Shown here one piece after another: positions 19,677 to 28,590 of a stretch of DNA of 64,000 bases (its first letter is position 1; every line of letters begins with the position of its first letter). Made by a program: the position numbers and the translations under genes. Under the pieces are notes generated by a model. It searched no databases, was not told where the DNA came from, and saw only the letters and a list, made by a program, of their open reading frames with translations. The stretch is from Qipengyuania vulgaris (GTDB taxonomy: Bacteria > Pseudomonadota > Alphaproteobacteria > Sphingomonadales > Sphingomonadaceae): positions 248,001-312,000 of the forward strand of contig NZ_WTYC01000004.1 in assembly GCF_009827325.1 (NCBI RefSeq), read 5' to 3'.

Positions 19677-19692
19677 GTTAATTCACTGTTAG
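19677..19692 (-). promoter_or_regulatory. Possible CtrA-like binding site
   Basis: On the minus strand the sequence reads CTAA-N7-TTAAC, one base off the TTAA-N7-TTAAC motif bound by the alphaproteobacterial cell-cycle regulator CtrA. It overlaps the end of the upstream gene and lies 24 bp before the ATG at 19653. Such motifs occur by chance, so this is tentative. Confidence 0.3.
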
Positions 19693-20867
19693 TCGTCACG
19701 CAACGGCCTGAAGAAGCGCGTTGCAAGGACTAGCAAGGAAAGAGCCGCTGCCATCTCCGTTGAGATGCCAAAGAAGGCAGCCGGAGCAAGCAAGAGTCCC
19801 AGCAAGATGCGATCCGAGTAGGTTGCCCGCCAATCCTCGCTGGCGTGACGTTCACCAAGCCGCAGTAGGCCAATGAGGATCAGGGGAACGAACCCTCGAA
19901 GGAGGCCGAGTTCTTCTGGCGCAGCCAAAATCAGAAGTATCGCGAAAAGTGGGTCGATGAGAAGGTCGACAAGCCTTCTCAGCGGATTTGGTTTGCTTCG
20001 TGGACGGCCACGCCTTGCCACCCGTTCCACTACACCCCCAATATGAGCAAACAGGGCACCAAGGGCGGTCAAGCCGATTCCTACTGACGCATATCCCAGA
20101 AACCCGAAAGTCATCGCCGCAAGTAAGCAAACTGCGGAAGCTGCCAGTGGAAATGGTTCGGCGGACTGGCCAACAATATCACGGGTGAGGCGAGCGCCGG
20201 CGCGCTCGGCGACTGCGAGGCCAGGAGCGCGAAAGGCTATTCTCCGGCGCTGTGAGTCAATCCATCGTTTCTCGCGCAATTTCAGCGTTTGACGGTCGGC
20301 ATCGAGATGCCATTGACCCTCGGCCAGCAACTTACGATCCAGGGGAACAAGGCGAATACCGGATTGCAACGCAATACGCATCAAGGCGCTGGGTACATCA
20401 ACGTCACCCGGTAATTCGGCCAGTTTCTCGACGAGGTGCCCCGGCACCAGCATGGCCCCTGCCCAAGCAAAGCCTAGATCAATTCTCTCATGGCCGAGCG
20501 GAACTGCAAGGTCGGCAGGGAAGGCAAGAACTCCCATATCGGATAACGCCGATTTCACCGCATCATCGTCGGGGAGAAGGCCCGAAACAATCACGAACAA
20601 TTCGTCATCTGCTGTTACCATGCCGCCGAGCCGCGATGGCTGACGAATGGCACGAAACTTCATCTCGGAGCATTCGGCCCGATGCTGCAACTCGACAACC
20701 TCTCGCTCAACCGCATTGACGAGACAGATAACCCTTTCGCATCCCAGTTCCCGCGCAAGATCAAGCTGTCTCTCTACAACCATCGCGCCCGCAAAATTAG
20801 CAAACGGAGGTCTTGCCGAGCCGGGGTGTGCATTCCGGTCCACCGTCGAGAGCAAGGCAATGCGCAT
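19689..20867 (-). CDS. Membrane protein with nucleotidyltransferase-like N-terminal half
   Basis: A 392-residue protein of two parts. Residues 1-200 look like a Rossmann-type nucleotidyltransferase fold (RQLDLARELGCERVICLV, DELFVIVSGLLPDD) but lack the usual glycine-rich NTP loop, so catalysis is uncertain. Residues about 237-390 hold five or six TM helices with a basic cytoplasmic loop (RRGRPRSKPNPLRR). The layout recalls nucleotidyltransferase / CDP-alcohol phosphatidyltransferase fusions, but the metal-binding DG..AR motif of the latter is not seen. The ATG at 20867 has GGGGA 6 nt upstream. It is first gene of the pseudokinase operon and divergent from the coiled-coil gene. Confidence 0.7.
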   Translation of the reverse strand: MRIALLSTVDRNAHPGSARPPFANFAGAMVVERQLDLARELGCERVICLVNAVEREVVELQHRAECSEMKFRAIRQPSRLGGMVTADDELFVIVSGLLPDDDAVKSALSDMGVLAFPADLAVPLGHERIDLGFAWAGAMLVPGHLVEKLAELPGDVDVPSALMRIALQSGIRLVPLDRKLLAEGQWHLDADRQTLKLREKRWIDSQRRRIAFRAPGLAVAERAGARLTRDIVGQSAEPFPLAASAVCLLAAMTFGFLGYASVGIGLTALGALFAHIGGVVERVARRGRPRSKPNPLRRLVDLLIDPLFAILLILAAPEELGLLRGFVPLILIGLLRLGERHASEDWRATYSDRILLGLLLAPAAFFGISTEMAAALSLLVLATRFFRPLRDD

Positions 20868-20883
20868 TGTCAGTCCCCATGTT

Positions 20884-20916
20884 GCGGCGCTCGATGAACC
20901 ATAAGGTTCGCGCCGC
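20884..20916. promoter_or_regulatory. Nested inverted repeat in divergent promoter region
   Basis: GAACC-ATAA-GGTTC (20896-20909) sits inside outer arms GCGGCG (20884-20889) and CGCCGC (20911-20916). It lies 17-50 bp upstream of the minus-strand ATG at 20867. It could be an operator or an mRNA hairpin near the ribosome site. The rest of this 204-bp gap up to 21071 shows no clear promoter. Confidence 0.5.
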
Positions 20917-21071
20917 TAACCTGCAAAGCGTCCAAGTGCAAATGCGCACGGCAAGGTTGAGGGCTGCCTTAGCTTCCAAAAACGGTCGAGCGAACGGAAA
21001 TTCCGCATAACCTGCCGGTTTGAAAGGTTAACAAGGGTTTCTGGTATCGAAGGACATGCTACACAAAGGGA

Positions 21072-23690
21072 ATGGCAAAGCGCTCCCACATTTCTGTCGT
21101 CGAAGGCGAGACCAACGCTTTCGATGTTCCCGAGAACACCGGCCCTCTGGAGGAGCAGGTTCTTGACGATCTTGACGATGCAAATGTCGAGTGGAGCGAA
21201 GATGAGGCAGAACCAGCGGGACGAAGCTGGGTTATACCTTCCTTGGCGACACTGGGTGTTGCAGCCTGGACAATTTTCTACGGGTGGACGATCTGGCCTG
21301 AAATAGCATCTGATGGGACCGCACAACGATGGGCCTCGTCGATCATCGAGTGGTCTGTTCCGACGCTTCTCATCATAGCTTTATTGATGCTCGCCACGCG
21401 GAACTCCACGCGGGAGGCCCAACGCTACGGTCTTGTTGCTCGAAGCCTCTCGGACGAGTCGGAATTGCTGGAAAGCCGCCTGGTCATCATCAATCGCGAG
21501 CTCAGCCTTGCGCGTGAGTTTCTTGGAAATCAGTCGCGCGATCTCGAATATCTGGGCCGGAGCGCTTCCGAGCGAATATCCGAACATGCTGACCGTCTCC
21601 AGGGGCTTATTCGCAATAATGGCGAGCAAATCGATTCAATTCACGGCGCCAGCACCTCGGCGCTGGAAAATATGGAGAAGTTGCGAGGCAATCTCCCAGT
21701 AATTGCGAATTCGGCCCGGGATGTCTCGAACCAGATCGGCGGTGCCGGTCGGGCGGCTCAGGAGCAGCTCGGTGCGCTGGTTGGCGGTTTCGAGCGTCTC
21801 AACCAGTTCGGAGAAGCGAGCGAGCGACAGGTCGGGTCGCTACGCAAGCGTGTCGATGAAGCGCTGGCCGCGTTTCTTGAGCAAGCGAACGAGCTTGAAA
21901 CGATTACCGCCGAACGGTTTGCAGCTCTTTCAGAGGGCAGCGATGCCGTTCGCAGAGACTTGCAGACTCATGAGATCGAGGCGCTTTCCGCCTTACGCGC
22001 GCGGAGCATTGCGCTGCGCAGTGAACTGGCAGAAGCGCATACCGCTGCAAGCGATGAAGAAGAGCAGGCAATCGCTTCCCTGCGCGTTCGGGTTCATTCG
22101 TTGAGAGACGAAGCGAGCGAAATCGCCCGTGGTATTCGCGAAAATCAGGACAACGCTATGGGCATTTGGGGTGGCCAGGTCGAGGCGATGCGAAACCGGC
22201 TTGATGAAGCCGTGGCAGAGATCAAGCAAATTGACGAAAATGCACTGGAAGCTGCAAATGCCAAGCTCAGGGCTCTGTTCGAAGAAGCCGAGAAGGTTGA
22301 TCGGAGGATTGCCGAACACAACCGACTATTTGAAGAAGAAACACTTCGCCGCACCGAAACGCTCTCGGCTGCACAGGACGAGATGGCAGCTTCGCTTGAG
22401 GAGCGGCTTGGAACACTTGACGCGGTCATAGCGGAACGACGTGAAGCACAGCGATTGCAGATTGGTGCGCTTGTCGAGGATGGCGAAGCACTTGGTGACC
22501 GCATCAGTGCGCTCGGGACGACGTTCAACTCGATTGCCGCACAAGGTCATGAAGCACGAGAGGCTCTTGGCGGCGGGATAGACGCCCTGGCCGAGCAATT
22601 GCGGAGCACCCGCGAGGCTTTGACCGGTACAGACGAAGATATCGTCCGCCTTACCGATGCGAGCGTGCGCCTGCTCGAACTCATTCAGGCGAGCGCGAAA
22701 CAGAGCGCGGAGAATTTGCCCAAGGCCATGGAAGCGTCCGAAGCGCGTCTTGCAGAAATAGAACAGCGGGCCGGCGGTATTCATTCACTGTTGGATCAGG
22801 CGCGGATGACCGGCGAAGGCCTGACCGAAGGTATGACGGGAATCGAAGATCGGACACGCGCCGCCATGGAAGGGTTCGACGCTTTCCAGCAGAATTTTGA
22901 GGGGACTGCGGAACGTCAGATCGAAAGCGTTGAGCGTTTGCGCTCCAACCTCGTTGCTCTGGCGAGCGACAGCAACGAATTTGCGGACCAGGTGCAGAAC
23001 GAATTGCGGCAGGCGATCGTCACTCTGGAAGAGAAAGCCCAATCCGCTCTCGCCGCTATCGAAGACGAGCAGTCCGGTCGTATCAATCGGATTGCAGAAA
23101 CGATAGGTTCGCGAAGCGCAGACCAGATCGAAAAAGCATTGGCCGAACGAACTGAGAATGCGCTCGCCGAGCTGGACGAGGCGCGTGAGCGATCGGACCA
23201 GGCAACTCGGGAAATGACCCTACATCTAAGAGAGCAACTCGGTCGCTTGAACGAACTGACGGTAAATCTGGAAACGCGCATCATCAGCGCACGTGAAAAA
23301 GCAACTGACACGATCGACGGCGACTTCGCGCGGCGCGTGGCGCTTATCACCGAAAGTCTTAACTCCAACTCCATTGACATCGCAAAGGTGCTGTCGAGTG
23401 AAGTAACCGATACAGCTTGGGCAAGTTATCTGAGAGGTGACCGCGGTATTTTCACCCGGCGTGCTGTTCGCTTGCTTGATAATTCGGAAGCCCGGGAAAT
23501 CGCCGAGATTTACGATAATGACAGTGATTTCCGGGAGCACGTCAATAGGTACATCCACGACTTCGAGGGCATGCTGCGCACCATGCTATCGACCCGAGAC
23601 GGGAATGCGGTGAGTGTCACGCTGCTTTCCAGTGATATGGGCAAGTTGTACGTCGCACTCGCGCAGGCGCTCGAACGCCTGCGGCAGTAG
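21072..23690 (+). CDS. Large two-TM coiled-coil protein, TipN-like architecture
   Basis: An 872-residue protein with an acidic cytoplasmic N-terminus (1-50), two TM helices (about 53-75 and 90-108), then a very long coiled-coil region (about 115-790) rich in Glu, Ala, Arg and Gln, and a compact C-terminal segment (about 790-872) with YLRGDRGIFTRRAVRLL. This is the layout of Caulobacter TipN, a polarity and division landmark of similar size; homology is inferred from architecture only. Such proteins are often mislabelled ATPase, but no P-loop is visible. The ribosome site AAAGGG is only 1 nt from the ATG, unusually tight. Its end is 1 bp from the convergent DUF1467 stop. Confidence 0.75.
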   Translation: MAKRSHISVVEGETNAFDVPENTGPLEEQVLDDLDDANVEWSEDEAEPAGRSWVIPSLATLGVAAWTIFYGWTIWPEIASDGTAQRWASSIIEWSVPTLLIIALLMLATRNSTREAQRYGLVARSLSDESELLESRLVIINRELSLAREFLGNQSRDLEYLGRSASERISEHADRLQGLIRNNGEQIDSIHGASTSALENMEKLRGNLPVIANSARDVSNQIGGAGRAAQEQLGALVGGFERLNQFGEASERQVGSLRKRVDEALAAFLEQANELETITAERFAALSEGSDAVRRDLQTHEIEALSALRARSIALRSELAEAHTAASDEEEQAIASLRVRVHSLRDEASEIARGIRENQDNAMGIWGGQVEAMRNRLDEAVAEIKQIDENALEAANAKLRALFEEAEKVDRRIAEHNRLFEEETLRRTETLSAAQDEMAASLEERLGTLDAVIAERREAQRLQIGALVEDGEALGDRISALGTTFNSIAAQGHEAREALGGGIDALAEQLRSTREALTGTDEDIVRLTDASVRLLELIQASAKQSAENLPKAMEASEARLAEIEQRAGGIHSLLDQARMTGEGLTEGMTGIEDRTRAAMEGFDAFQQNFEGTAERQIESVERLRSNLVALASDSNEFADQVQNELRQAIVTLEEKAQSALAAIEDEQSGRINRIAETIGSRSADQIEKALAERTENALAELDEARERSDQATREMTLHLREQLGRLNELTVNLETRIISAREKATDTIDGDFARRVALITESLNSNSIDIAKVLSSEVTDTAWASYLRGDRGIFTRRAVRLLDNSEAREIAEIYDNDSDFREHVNRYIHDFEGMLRTMLSTRDGNAVSVTLLSSDMGKLYVALAQALERLRQ

Positions 23691-23691
23691 C

Positions 23692-23982
23692 CTAGTTCGC
23701 AGTAGGCCCCCAGAAAATCAGGTCTTCCGCAGTGATCCAGCCATACGCGTAGTTAATGACGTAAACTGCCGTAACTGCCGCTGCGAGAACAGTAGCGCGT
23801 TTTGCTATCAGCTTCGGCTGAAAATTGGCCGGTGCACTCTCAGCTTGGCCCGGGATCTTGTCCATTCCAGCTTCATCGTGCGTTTGCACCCCGAACGGCA
23901 GTAGGATGAAGGCGCTCACCACCCAGAACAGCGCATAAATTGCCAAGATCGACGTCCATTGCATCGGGAGCTCGAAAGGCAT
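23692..23982 (-). CDS. DUF1467 family membrane protein
   Basis: A 96-residue inner-membrane protein with two TM helices (about residues 8-28 and 66-85) and a conserved-looking PFGV..HDEAG loop after TM1. This matches the small DUF1467 family found downstream of rnj in alphaproteobacteria; its function is unknown. I chose ATG 23982, which overlaps the rnj stop (TGATG). An upstream in-frame extension to 24039 lies inside rnj and is not needed. It is the last gene of the long nuo-birA-coaX-rnj gene string. Confidence 0.85.
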   Translation of the reverse strand: MPFELPMQWTSILAIYALFWVVSAFILLPFGVQTHDEAGMDKIPGQAESAPANFQPKLIAKRATVLAAAVTAVYVINYAYGWITAEDLIFWGPTAN

Positions 23983-25640
23983 CAATCCAGCCCCTTGGTG
24001 GGCAGAATGACGCGAACCTGCGGTCTTTTCCCGGACCACCGCTGTGCTGCGCGTCGGGTAGCCAAGCGCGCCGCTTCGTGGATGGCGCTGGCAGACTTGC
24101 GATCAGATCCCTTGAGCTTGCCGATAGCAGCACGAATGTCCTGCATCGTCTCTGCGACGAAATCTTCATAGTCCTCGTCGAGCGGCAGACCGAGGCTGTC
24201 GATCAAGGGGTTAAGCCGGTCGTCGAGAGCCACGATCACGACACCCTCGTGCATGATCCGCCGGCGCATCACGATACTGTCACCATCGGCGGGCGCGATG
24301 ATATCGCCATCGAGCACCAGACGCCCTGCCCTAGCCTCGGCGATCTTCCCGGGCGCACCCGGAGCGAGGCGAACAATGTCGCCATTTTGCTGCGTTACCG
24401 CATCGGGAATGCCGCTTGCGATGCCCAGGCGCGCCTGCTCCTGCATGTGCCGCATCTCTCCATGGACCGGGACGAGCACTTCAGGCCTCAGCCACCCATA
24501 GAGCGCTTCGAGTTCCGGGCGACCCGGATGGCCGGAAACATGGATCAGGCTTTGCCGATCGGTGACCATGCTGATCCCCTTCGCCGCAAGCCGGTTTTGT
24601 ACTGCGCCGATCGCGAGTTCATTGCCCGGAATTTGGCGGCTCGAGAAAAGGACTACATCGCCCGAGACAAGCTTGATCGGATGGTTATCTTCCGAGATTC
24701 GCGAGAGTGCTGCCCTGGGTTCGCCCTGCCCGCCCGTCGCCAGAATTAAGATTTCGCCGCGAGGCAACCCCATTGCAGTATCGAAATCAACCGTATCGGG
24801 GAAGTCGGTGAGATATCCGCTCTGCTGCGACACTTCGATAATCCTGTCGAGCGATCGCCCGGCAACGCAAACCTGTCGACCCGTTTCCCGAGCGACCTCG
24901 CCGAGTGTGTGCAAGCGCGCAACATTGCTTGCAAAGGTCGTGACCAAGACGCGCTTCCCCGGGTGGCGCTGAACCTCTTCGAGCAACCCTTTGAATACCG
25001 CGCCTTCCGATCCACTGGGAGCGGGATTGAAAACATTTGTGCTGTCGCAGACCAGCGCGAGTACACCCTGATCGCCGATTTGAGTCAGTTCTTCCTCTGT
25101 GGTGGGCTCGCCGATGATCGGATCCTCATCGAGTTTCCAGTCACCCGTGTGGAAGATATTCCCGTGAGGCGTCTCGATCAGTAACGCATTGCCCTCCGCA
25201 ATGGAGTGGGCAAGCGGGATATAGGTGATGTCGAATGGTCCGACTTGAAAACTGCCGTGGTCTTCTTCGATGATTATGAGTTCAACCTGGCTTTCAAGTC
25301 CTGCTTCATCGAGCTTCCGACGCACCAGCTCGGCCGTGAATGGCGTGGCGTAAATCGGCACGCCGAGATCCGCCGCGAAATATGGAACCGCGCCGATATG
25401 ATCTTCGTGAGCATGGGTCAGGACTATCGCTTCGAGGTCTTTGGTGCGCTCTTCGATGAATTCTAGGTCAGCGAACACCAGGTCCACACCAGGATATTGG
25501 CCCCCCGAAAAGGTCATTCCAAGATCGACCATCAACCAGCGGCCTTGGCACCCGTAAAGGTTGACGTTCATGCCGATTTCGCCCGAGCCGCCCAAGGCCA
25601 GGAACAGGAGTTCGTCTTCGGGAGTGAAATCTTTCTTCAA
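23982..25640 (-). CDS. rnj: Ribonuclease J
   Basis: A metallo-beta-lactamase/beta-CASP ribonuclease with 5'-3' exo- and endonuclease activity in RNA maturation and decay. The 552-residue protein has [13 protein letters not shown] (residues 17-29), the zinc motif HAHEDH (76-81), the beta-CASP part with TTFASN and SGHPG, and a C-terminal domain. The start is probably TTG 25640: it overlaps the coaX stop (TTGA), and the next in-frame ATG would remove the conserved first strand. The presence of both RNase J and RNase E in one window is normal for alphaproteobacteria. Confidence 0.95.
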   Translation of the reverse strand: MKKDFTPEDELLFLALGGSGEIGMNVNLYGCQGRWLMVDLGMTFSGGQYPGVDLVFADLEFIEERTKDLEAIVLTHAHEDHIGAVPYFAADLGVPIYATPFTAELVRRKLDEAGLESQVELIIIEEDHGSFQVGPFDITYIPLAHSIAEGNALLIETPHGNIFHTGDWKLDEDPIIGEPTTEEELTQIGDQGVLALVCDSTNVFNPAPSGSEGAVFKGLLEEVQRHPGKRVLVTTFASNVARLHTLGEVARETGRQVCVAGRSLDRIIEVSQQSGYLTDFPDTVDFDTAMGLPRGEILILATGGQGEPRAALSRISEDNHPIKLVSGDVVLFSSRQIPGNELAIGAVQNRLAAKGISMVTDRQSLIHVSGHPGRPELEALYGWLRPEVLVPVHGEMRHMQEQARLGIASGIPDAVTQQNGDIVRLAPGAPGKIAEARAGRLVLDGDIIAPADGDSIVMRRRIMHEGVVIVALDDRLNPLIDSLGLPLDEDYEDFVAETMQDIRAAIGKLKGSDRKSASAIHEAARLATRRAAQRWSGKRPQVRVILPTKGLD

Positions 25641-26413
25641 GAGATTGCTCGCTCAGCAAGTATGGCGAGACCGTCGAGCGTGAGATCGCTATCCACGGCA
25701 TCAAATAGGTCGGTGTGTTCGTCGAACAGCAAAGCGAGGCCGCCCGTGGCAACGACGCGAGCAGGACGTCCGATTTCGCGCTTCATGCGATCGACGAGCC
25801 CTTCGATCAGCGATACATAACCCCAGAAGACGCCGATAAGCATCTGGTCTTCCGTATTGCGACCGATCACGCTGTCGGTAGCGGGCTTTTCGATTGCGAT
25901 GCGTGGCAGCTTTGCAGTGTTGCCCACCAGCGCATCTAGCGAAAGGTTAATGCCCGGTGCAATGATCCCGCCCTTGTAGGCTCCGTTGAAGTCGACCGCA
26001 TCAAACGTTGTTGCGGTACCGAAGTCGACCACGATCAGGTCCCCCGTGTATTTGGCATGCGCTGCGAGCGCATTTAACGCCCTGTCGGCGCCGAGCGAAC
26101 TCGGCTGTTCAATGTCGAGTTCAAATCCCCATTCCGCCCCGCTCTGACCGGCGATGATCGGTTCTATGCCGAAATACTTCTGCGCAAGCACGGTGAGGTT
26201 GTGGACCGAGCGCGGAACGACCGAACCAATGATGATGCCGGTGATGTCTTCGCGGGCATAGCCTTCAAGCGCGATTAGCTGCAGCAGCCACACCGCGTAT
26301 TCGTCACCGGTACGGCGAGCGTCGGTGGCGATACGCCAGCGTGCCTTGATATCCCGCCCTTCGAAGAGAGCGAAGACTACGTTGGTATTCCCGACATCAG
26401 CTGCCAAAAGCAT
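25637..26413 (-). CDS. coaX: Type III pantothenate kinase
   Basis: Phosphorylates pantothenate, the first step of coenzyme A synthesis. The 258-residue ASKHA-fold protein shows the phosphate motif [12 protein letters not shown] (residues 6-17), [14 protein letters not shown] and [11 protein letters not shown], diagnostic of CoaX. Its ATG is 3 bp past the birA stop and its end overlaps the rnj TTG start by 4 bp, so it is translated within the birA-coaX-rnj cluster. Confidence 0.96.
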   Translation of the reverse strand: MLLAADVGNTNVVFALFEGRDIKARWRIATDARRTGDEYAVWLLQLIALEGYAREDITGIIIGSVVPRSVHNLTVLAQKYFGIEPIIAGQSGAEWGFELDIEQPSSLGADRALNALAAHAKYTGDLIVVDFGTATTFDAVDFNGAYKGGIIAPGINLSLDALVGNTAKLPRIAIEKPATDSVIGRNTEDQMLIGVFWGYVSLIEGLVDRMKREIGRPARVVATGGLALLFDEHTDLFDAVDSDLTLDGLAILAERAIS

Positions 26414-26416
26414 CGC

Positions 26417-27139
26417 TCAGCCCTCCTCATTAGCGAGCATCACGTCACCTGCGTGAATGACACGGCTCTCGCCCCCAGCCAAGCGTAGACGCAGAGCACC
26501 ATCCTCGGTCAGCCCGGCGAACGTGCCATTGATTGGCTGCTCGCCAGGAGGGCTCACTGTGAGCGGGGCACCGAACGGGTGGGCGATACTTTCCCAGCGG
26601 CGAACCAATGGATCGAGCCCATAGGTCCGCCAACGTTCAAGCTCCTTGTCAAAACTGGCTGCAAGAGCATTCGCAAAAAGGTCACGGTCCGGAGGGGGAC
26701 CGAAGGTGGAGAGCGTTGTGGTGCGGCGTGCGGGTAGGTCGGGAGCGGCGGCCAGATTCACTCCGATACCAACGATGATCGCGTCACCCTCGCGTTCGAG
26801 AAGAATACCGGCGAGCTTTGCTCCTCCAAACATCAGATCGTTAGGCCACTTAAGTCTTAGATCGGTTGGATTTGCGACGAGAGGCAACACTGCTTCATAT
26901 AGTGCCAGGCCGGCCAGCAAGGCGAGGCTGGCTGGCGCCGGATCGCGACCGTGCGGCCGGACCAGGGTCGACCCCATGAAGTTGCCATGACCGTCGAACC
27001 ATGTCCGGCCTTGGCGCCCGCGGCCTGCCGTCTGGCGGTCGGTTACGAGCCAGTCCCCTTCACTGATTGCATCGCCCGCCCGCAGCGCAGTAGCGAGGTC
27101 GGCGTTGGTACTCCCGGTTTCTTGAACCGTGCGAATCAA
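26417..27139 (-). CDS. birA: Biotin--[acetyl-CoA carboxylase] ligase
   Basis: Attaches biotin to the carrier protein of acetyl-CoA carboxylase. The 240-residue protein holds the catalytic domain only: ETGSTNAD (residues 7-14), the biotinyl-AMP loop GRGRQGRTW (39-47), KWPNDLM and GGAKLAGILLE. The N-terminal DNA-binding domain of E. coli BirA is absent, so it is not a repressor. I chose TTG 27139, which overlaps the nuoN stop (TTGA) and directly precedes the conserved start; a GTG at 27190 would lie inside nuoN. Confidence 0.92.
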   Translation of the reverse strand: MIRTVQETGSTNADLATALRAGDAISEGDWLVTDRQTAGRGRQGRTWFDGHGNFMGSTLVRPHGRDPAPASLALLAGLALYEAVLPLVANPTDLRLKWPNDLMFGGAKLAGILLEREGDAIIVGIGVNLAAAPDLPARRTTTLSTFGPPPDRDLFANALAASFDKELERWRTYGLDPLVRRWESIAHPFGAPLTVSPPGEQPINGTFAGLTEDGALRLRLAGGESRVIHAGDVMLANEEG

Positions 27140-28590
27140 GCGACGTAAAACAGCATCTGCGCGGCTGCGTCCGCCAGATTGCCGAGCCACGGTGTCAGCA
27201 AATAGCCGAGGGGCGAGATAACCGCCACGCTGAGACCCAAGACAATCCAGTGCGACACCGGCGCCGCAGCCGGGGCGGCTCCTTGCGGCTCATCGAAGAA
27301 CATTACCTTGATGAACTTGATGTAATAAAAGGCCCCGATAACGCTGGCTGCGATGCCAATCGCGGCTAGCGCAATCATATCCGCCTGCACTGCGGCCTGA
27401 AAGACCACGAACTTGCCCCAGAAGCCGAACAGCGGGGGGATGCCGGCAAGGCTGAACATGAGCGCAAGTAGACACCATGCCAATACCGGGCTGGTGGTTG
27501 AGAGGCCGGAAATGTCGTCGAAGGTTGCAAGGGCATTACCTTCGCTGTCACGCAGCATGAGCAGGGCGACAAAGCTGCCAATGGTCATGAACACATAGAT
27601 TGAGAGGTAGACGAGCACGCCCGAAATTCCCTCGGGGGTCGCTGCTGCAAGACCAATCAGGATAAAGCCGACATTGTTGATCGAAGAATAGGCGAGCAGT
27701 CGCTTCAGGTTCGTTTGTCCGATTGCCCCCAATGCACCGACCACGATGGAAGCGAGGGCGGCAAAGATGACGATCTGCTGCCAGGCTTCGACCTGCCCAC
27801 CAAACGGGCCGGTCGCGATACGCACCAGCATAGCCACCGCTGCAACCTTCGGGGCGCTCGCAAAAAAGGCAGTCACCGGCGTCGGTGCACCTTCGTATAC
27901 GTCGGGCGTCCACATGTGGAACGGGACAGCGGCGACCTTGAATGCAATCCCCGCGAGCACGAACACAACACCGAACATCGCACCGGTCGAGAAGTCGGCA
28001 GCGAACGCTGTACGGATGCCCTCGTAACTGGTCGTGCCGGAAAAGCCGTACACCAGGCTGACGCCGTAGAGGATGATGCCCGAGGCGAGGCCGCCGAGGA
28101 CAAAGTACTTGAGGCCCGCCTCGCTGGACTTGCCGTCGCGCCGCGCGAAACTGGCCAGGACATAGGACGAGAGACTCGACATTTCGAGACCGATATAGAG
28201 CGTCATCAGGTCGGTGGCAGAAACCATCAAACCCATACCGACCGCGTTGAACAGCATCAGCACCGGATATTCACCGCGATACTCACCGCGCGCATCGAAA
28301 TAACGCGGAGCGACGATCAGGCAGGCGATGGTTGCGATGTAAACCAGGCTCTTCGCGAACACCGCAAAGCCGTCGGCCAGGAAAAGGCCGCCAAACGCGC
28401 TCCCCGCCAACCCACCATCGAACAACGAGACGTTGAACAACAGTGCACCGAATAATGCGGCGACAGCGGCAATGGTGATAGCGCGAGCAGCTTTTTCGCT
28501 GGTCCATGCGGTGACCAACAGCAACACGAGTCCGGTGACCGATAGGCCGATTTCGGCGCCTGTGAGGTATAGAGAAGTGGAGTAGGACAT
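27136..28590 (-). CDS. nuoN: NADH-quinone oxidoreductase subunit N
   Basis: One of the three antiporter-like proton-pumping subunits in the membrane arm of complex I. The 484-residue protein has about 14 predicted TM helices and the family segments LYIGLEMSSLSSYVLASFAR (TM5 Glu region), FKVAAVPFHMWTPDVYEGAP and LLAYSSINNVGFIL. The ATG shares a base with the nuoM stop (TGATG). Last nuo gene of the operon, followed directly by birA. Confidence 0.97.
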   Translation of the reverse strand: MSYSTSLYLTGAEIGLSVTGLVLLLVTAWTSEKAARAITIAAVAALFGALLFNVSLFDGGLAGSAFGGLFLADGFAVFAKSLVYIATIACLIVAPRYFDARGEYRGEYPVLMLFNAVGMGLMVSATDLMTLYIGLEMSSLSSYVLASFARRDGKSSEAGLKYFVLGGLASGIILYGVSLVYGFSGTTSYEGIRTAFAADFSTGAMFGVVFVLAGIAFKVAAVPFHMWTPDVYEGAPTPVTAFFASAPKVAAVAMLVRIATGPFGGQVEAWQQIVIFAALASIVVGALGAIGQTNLKRLLAYSSINNVGFILIGLAAATPEGISGVLVYLSIYVFMTIGSFVALLMLRDSEGNALATFDDISGLSTTSPVLAWCLLALMFSLAGIPPLFGFWGKFVVFQAAVQADMIALAAIGIAASVIGAFYYIKFIKVMFFDEPQGAAPAAAPVSHWIVLGLSVAVISPLGYLLTPWLGNLADAAAQMLFYVA

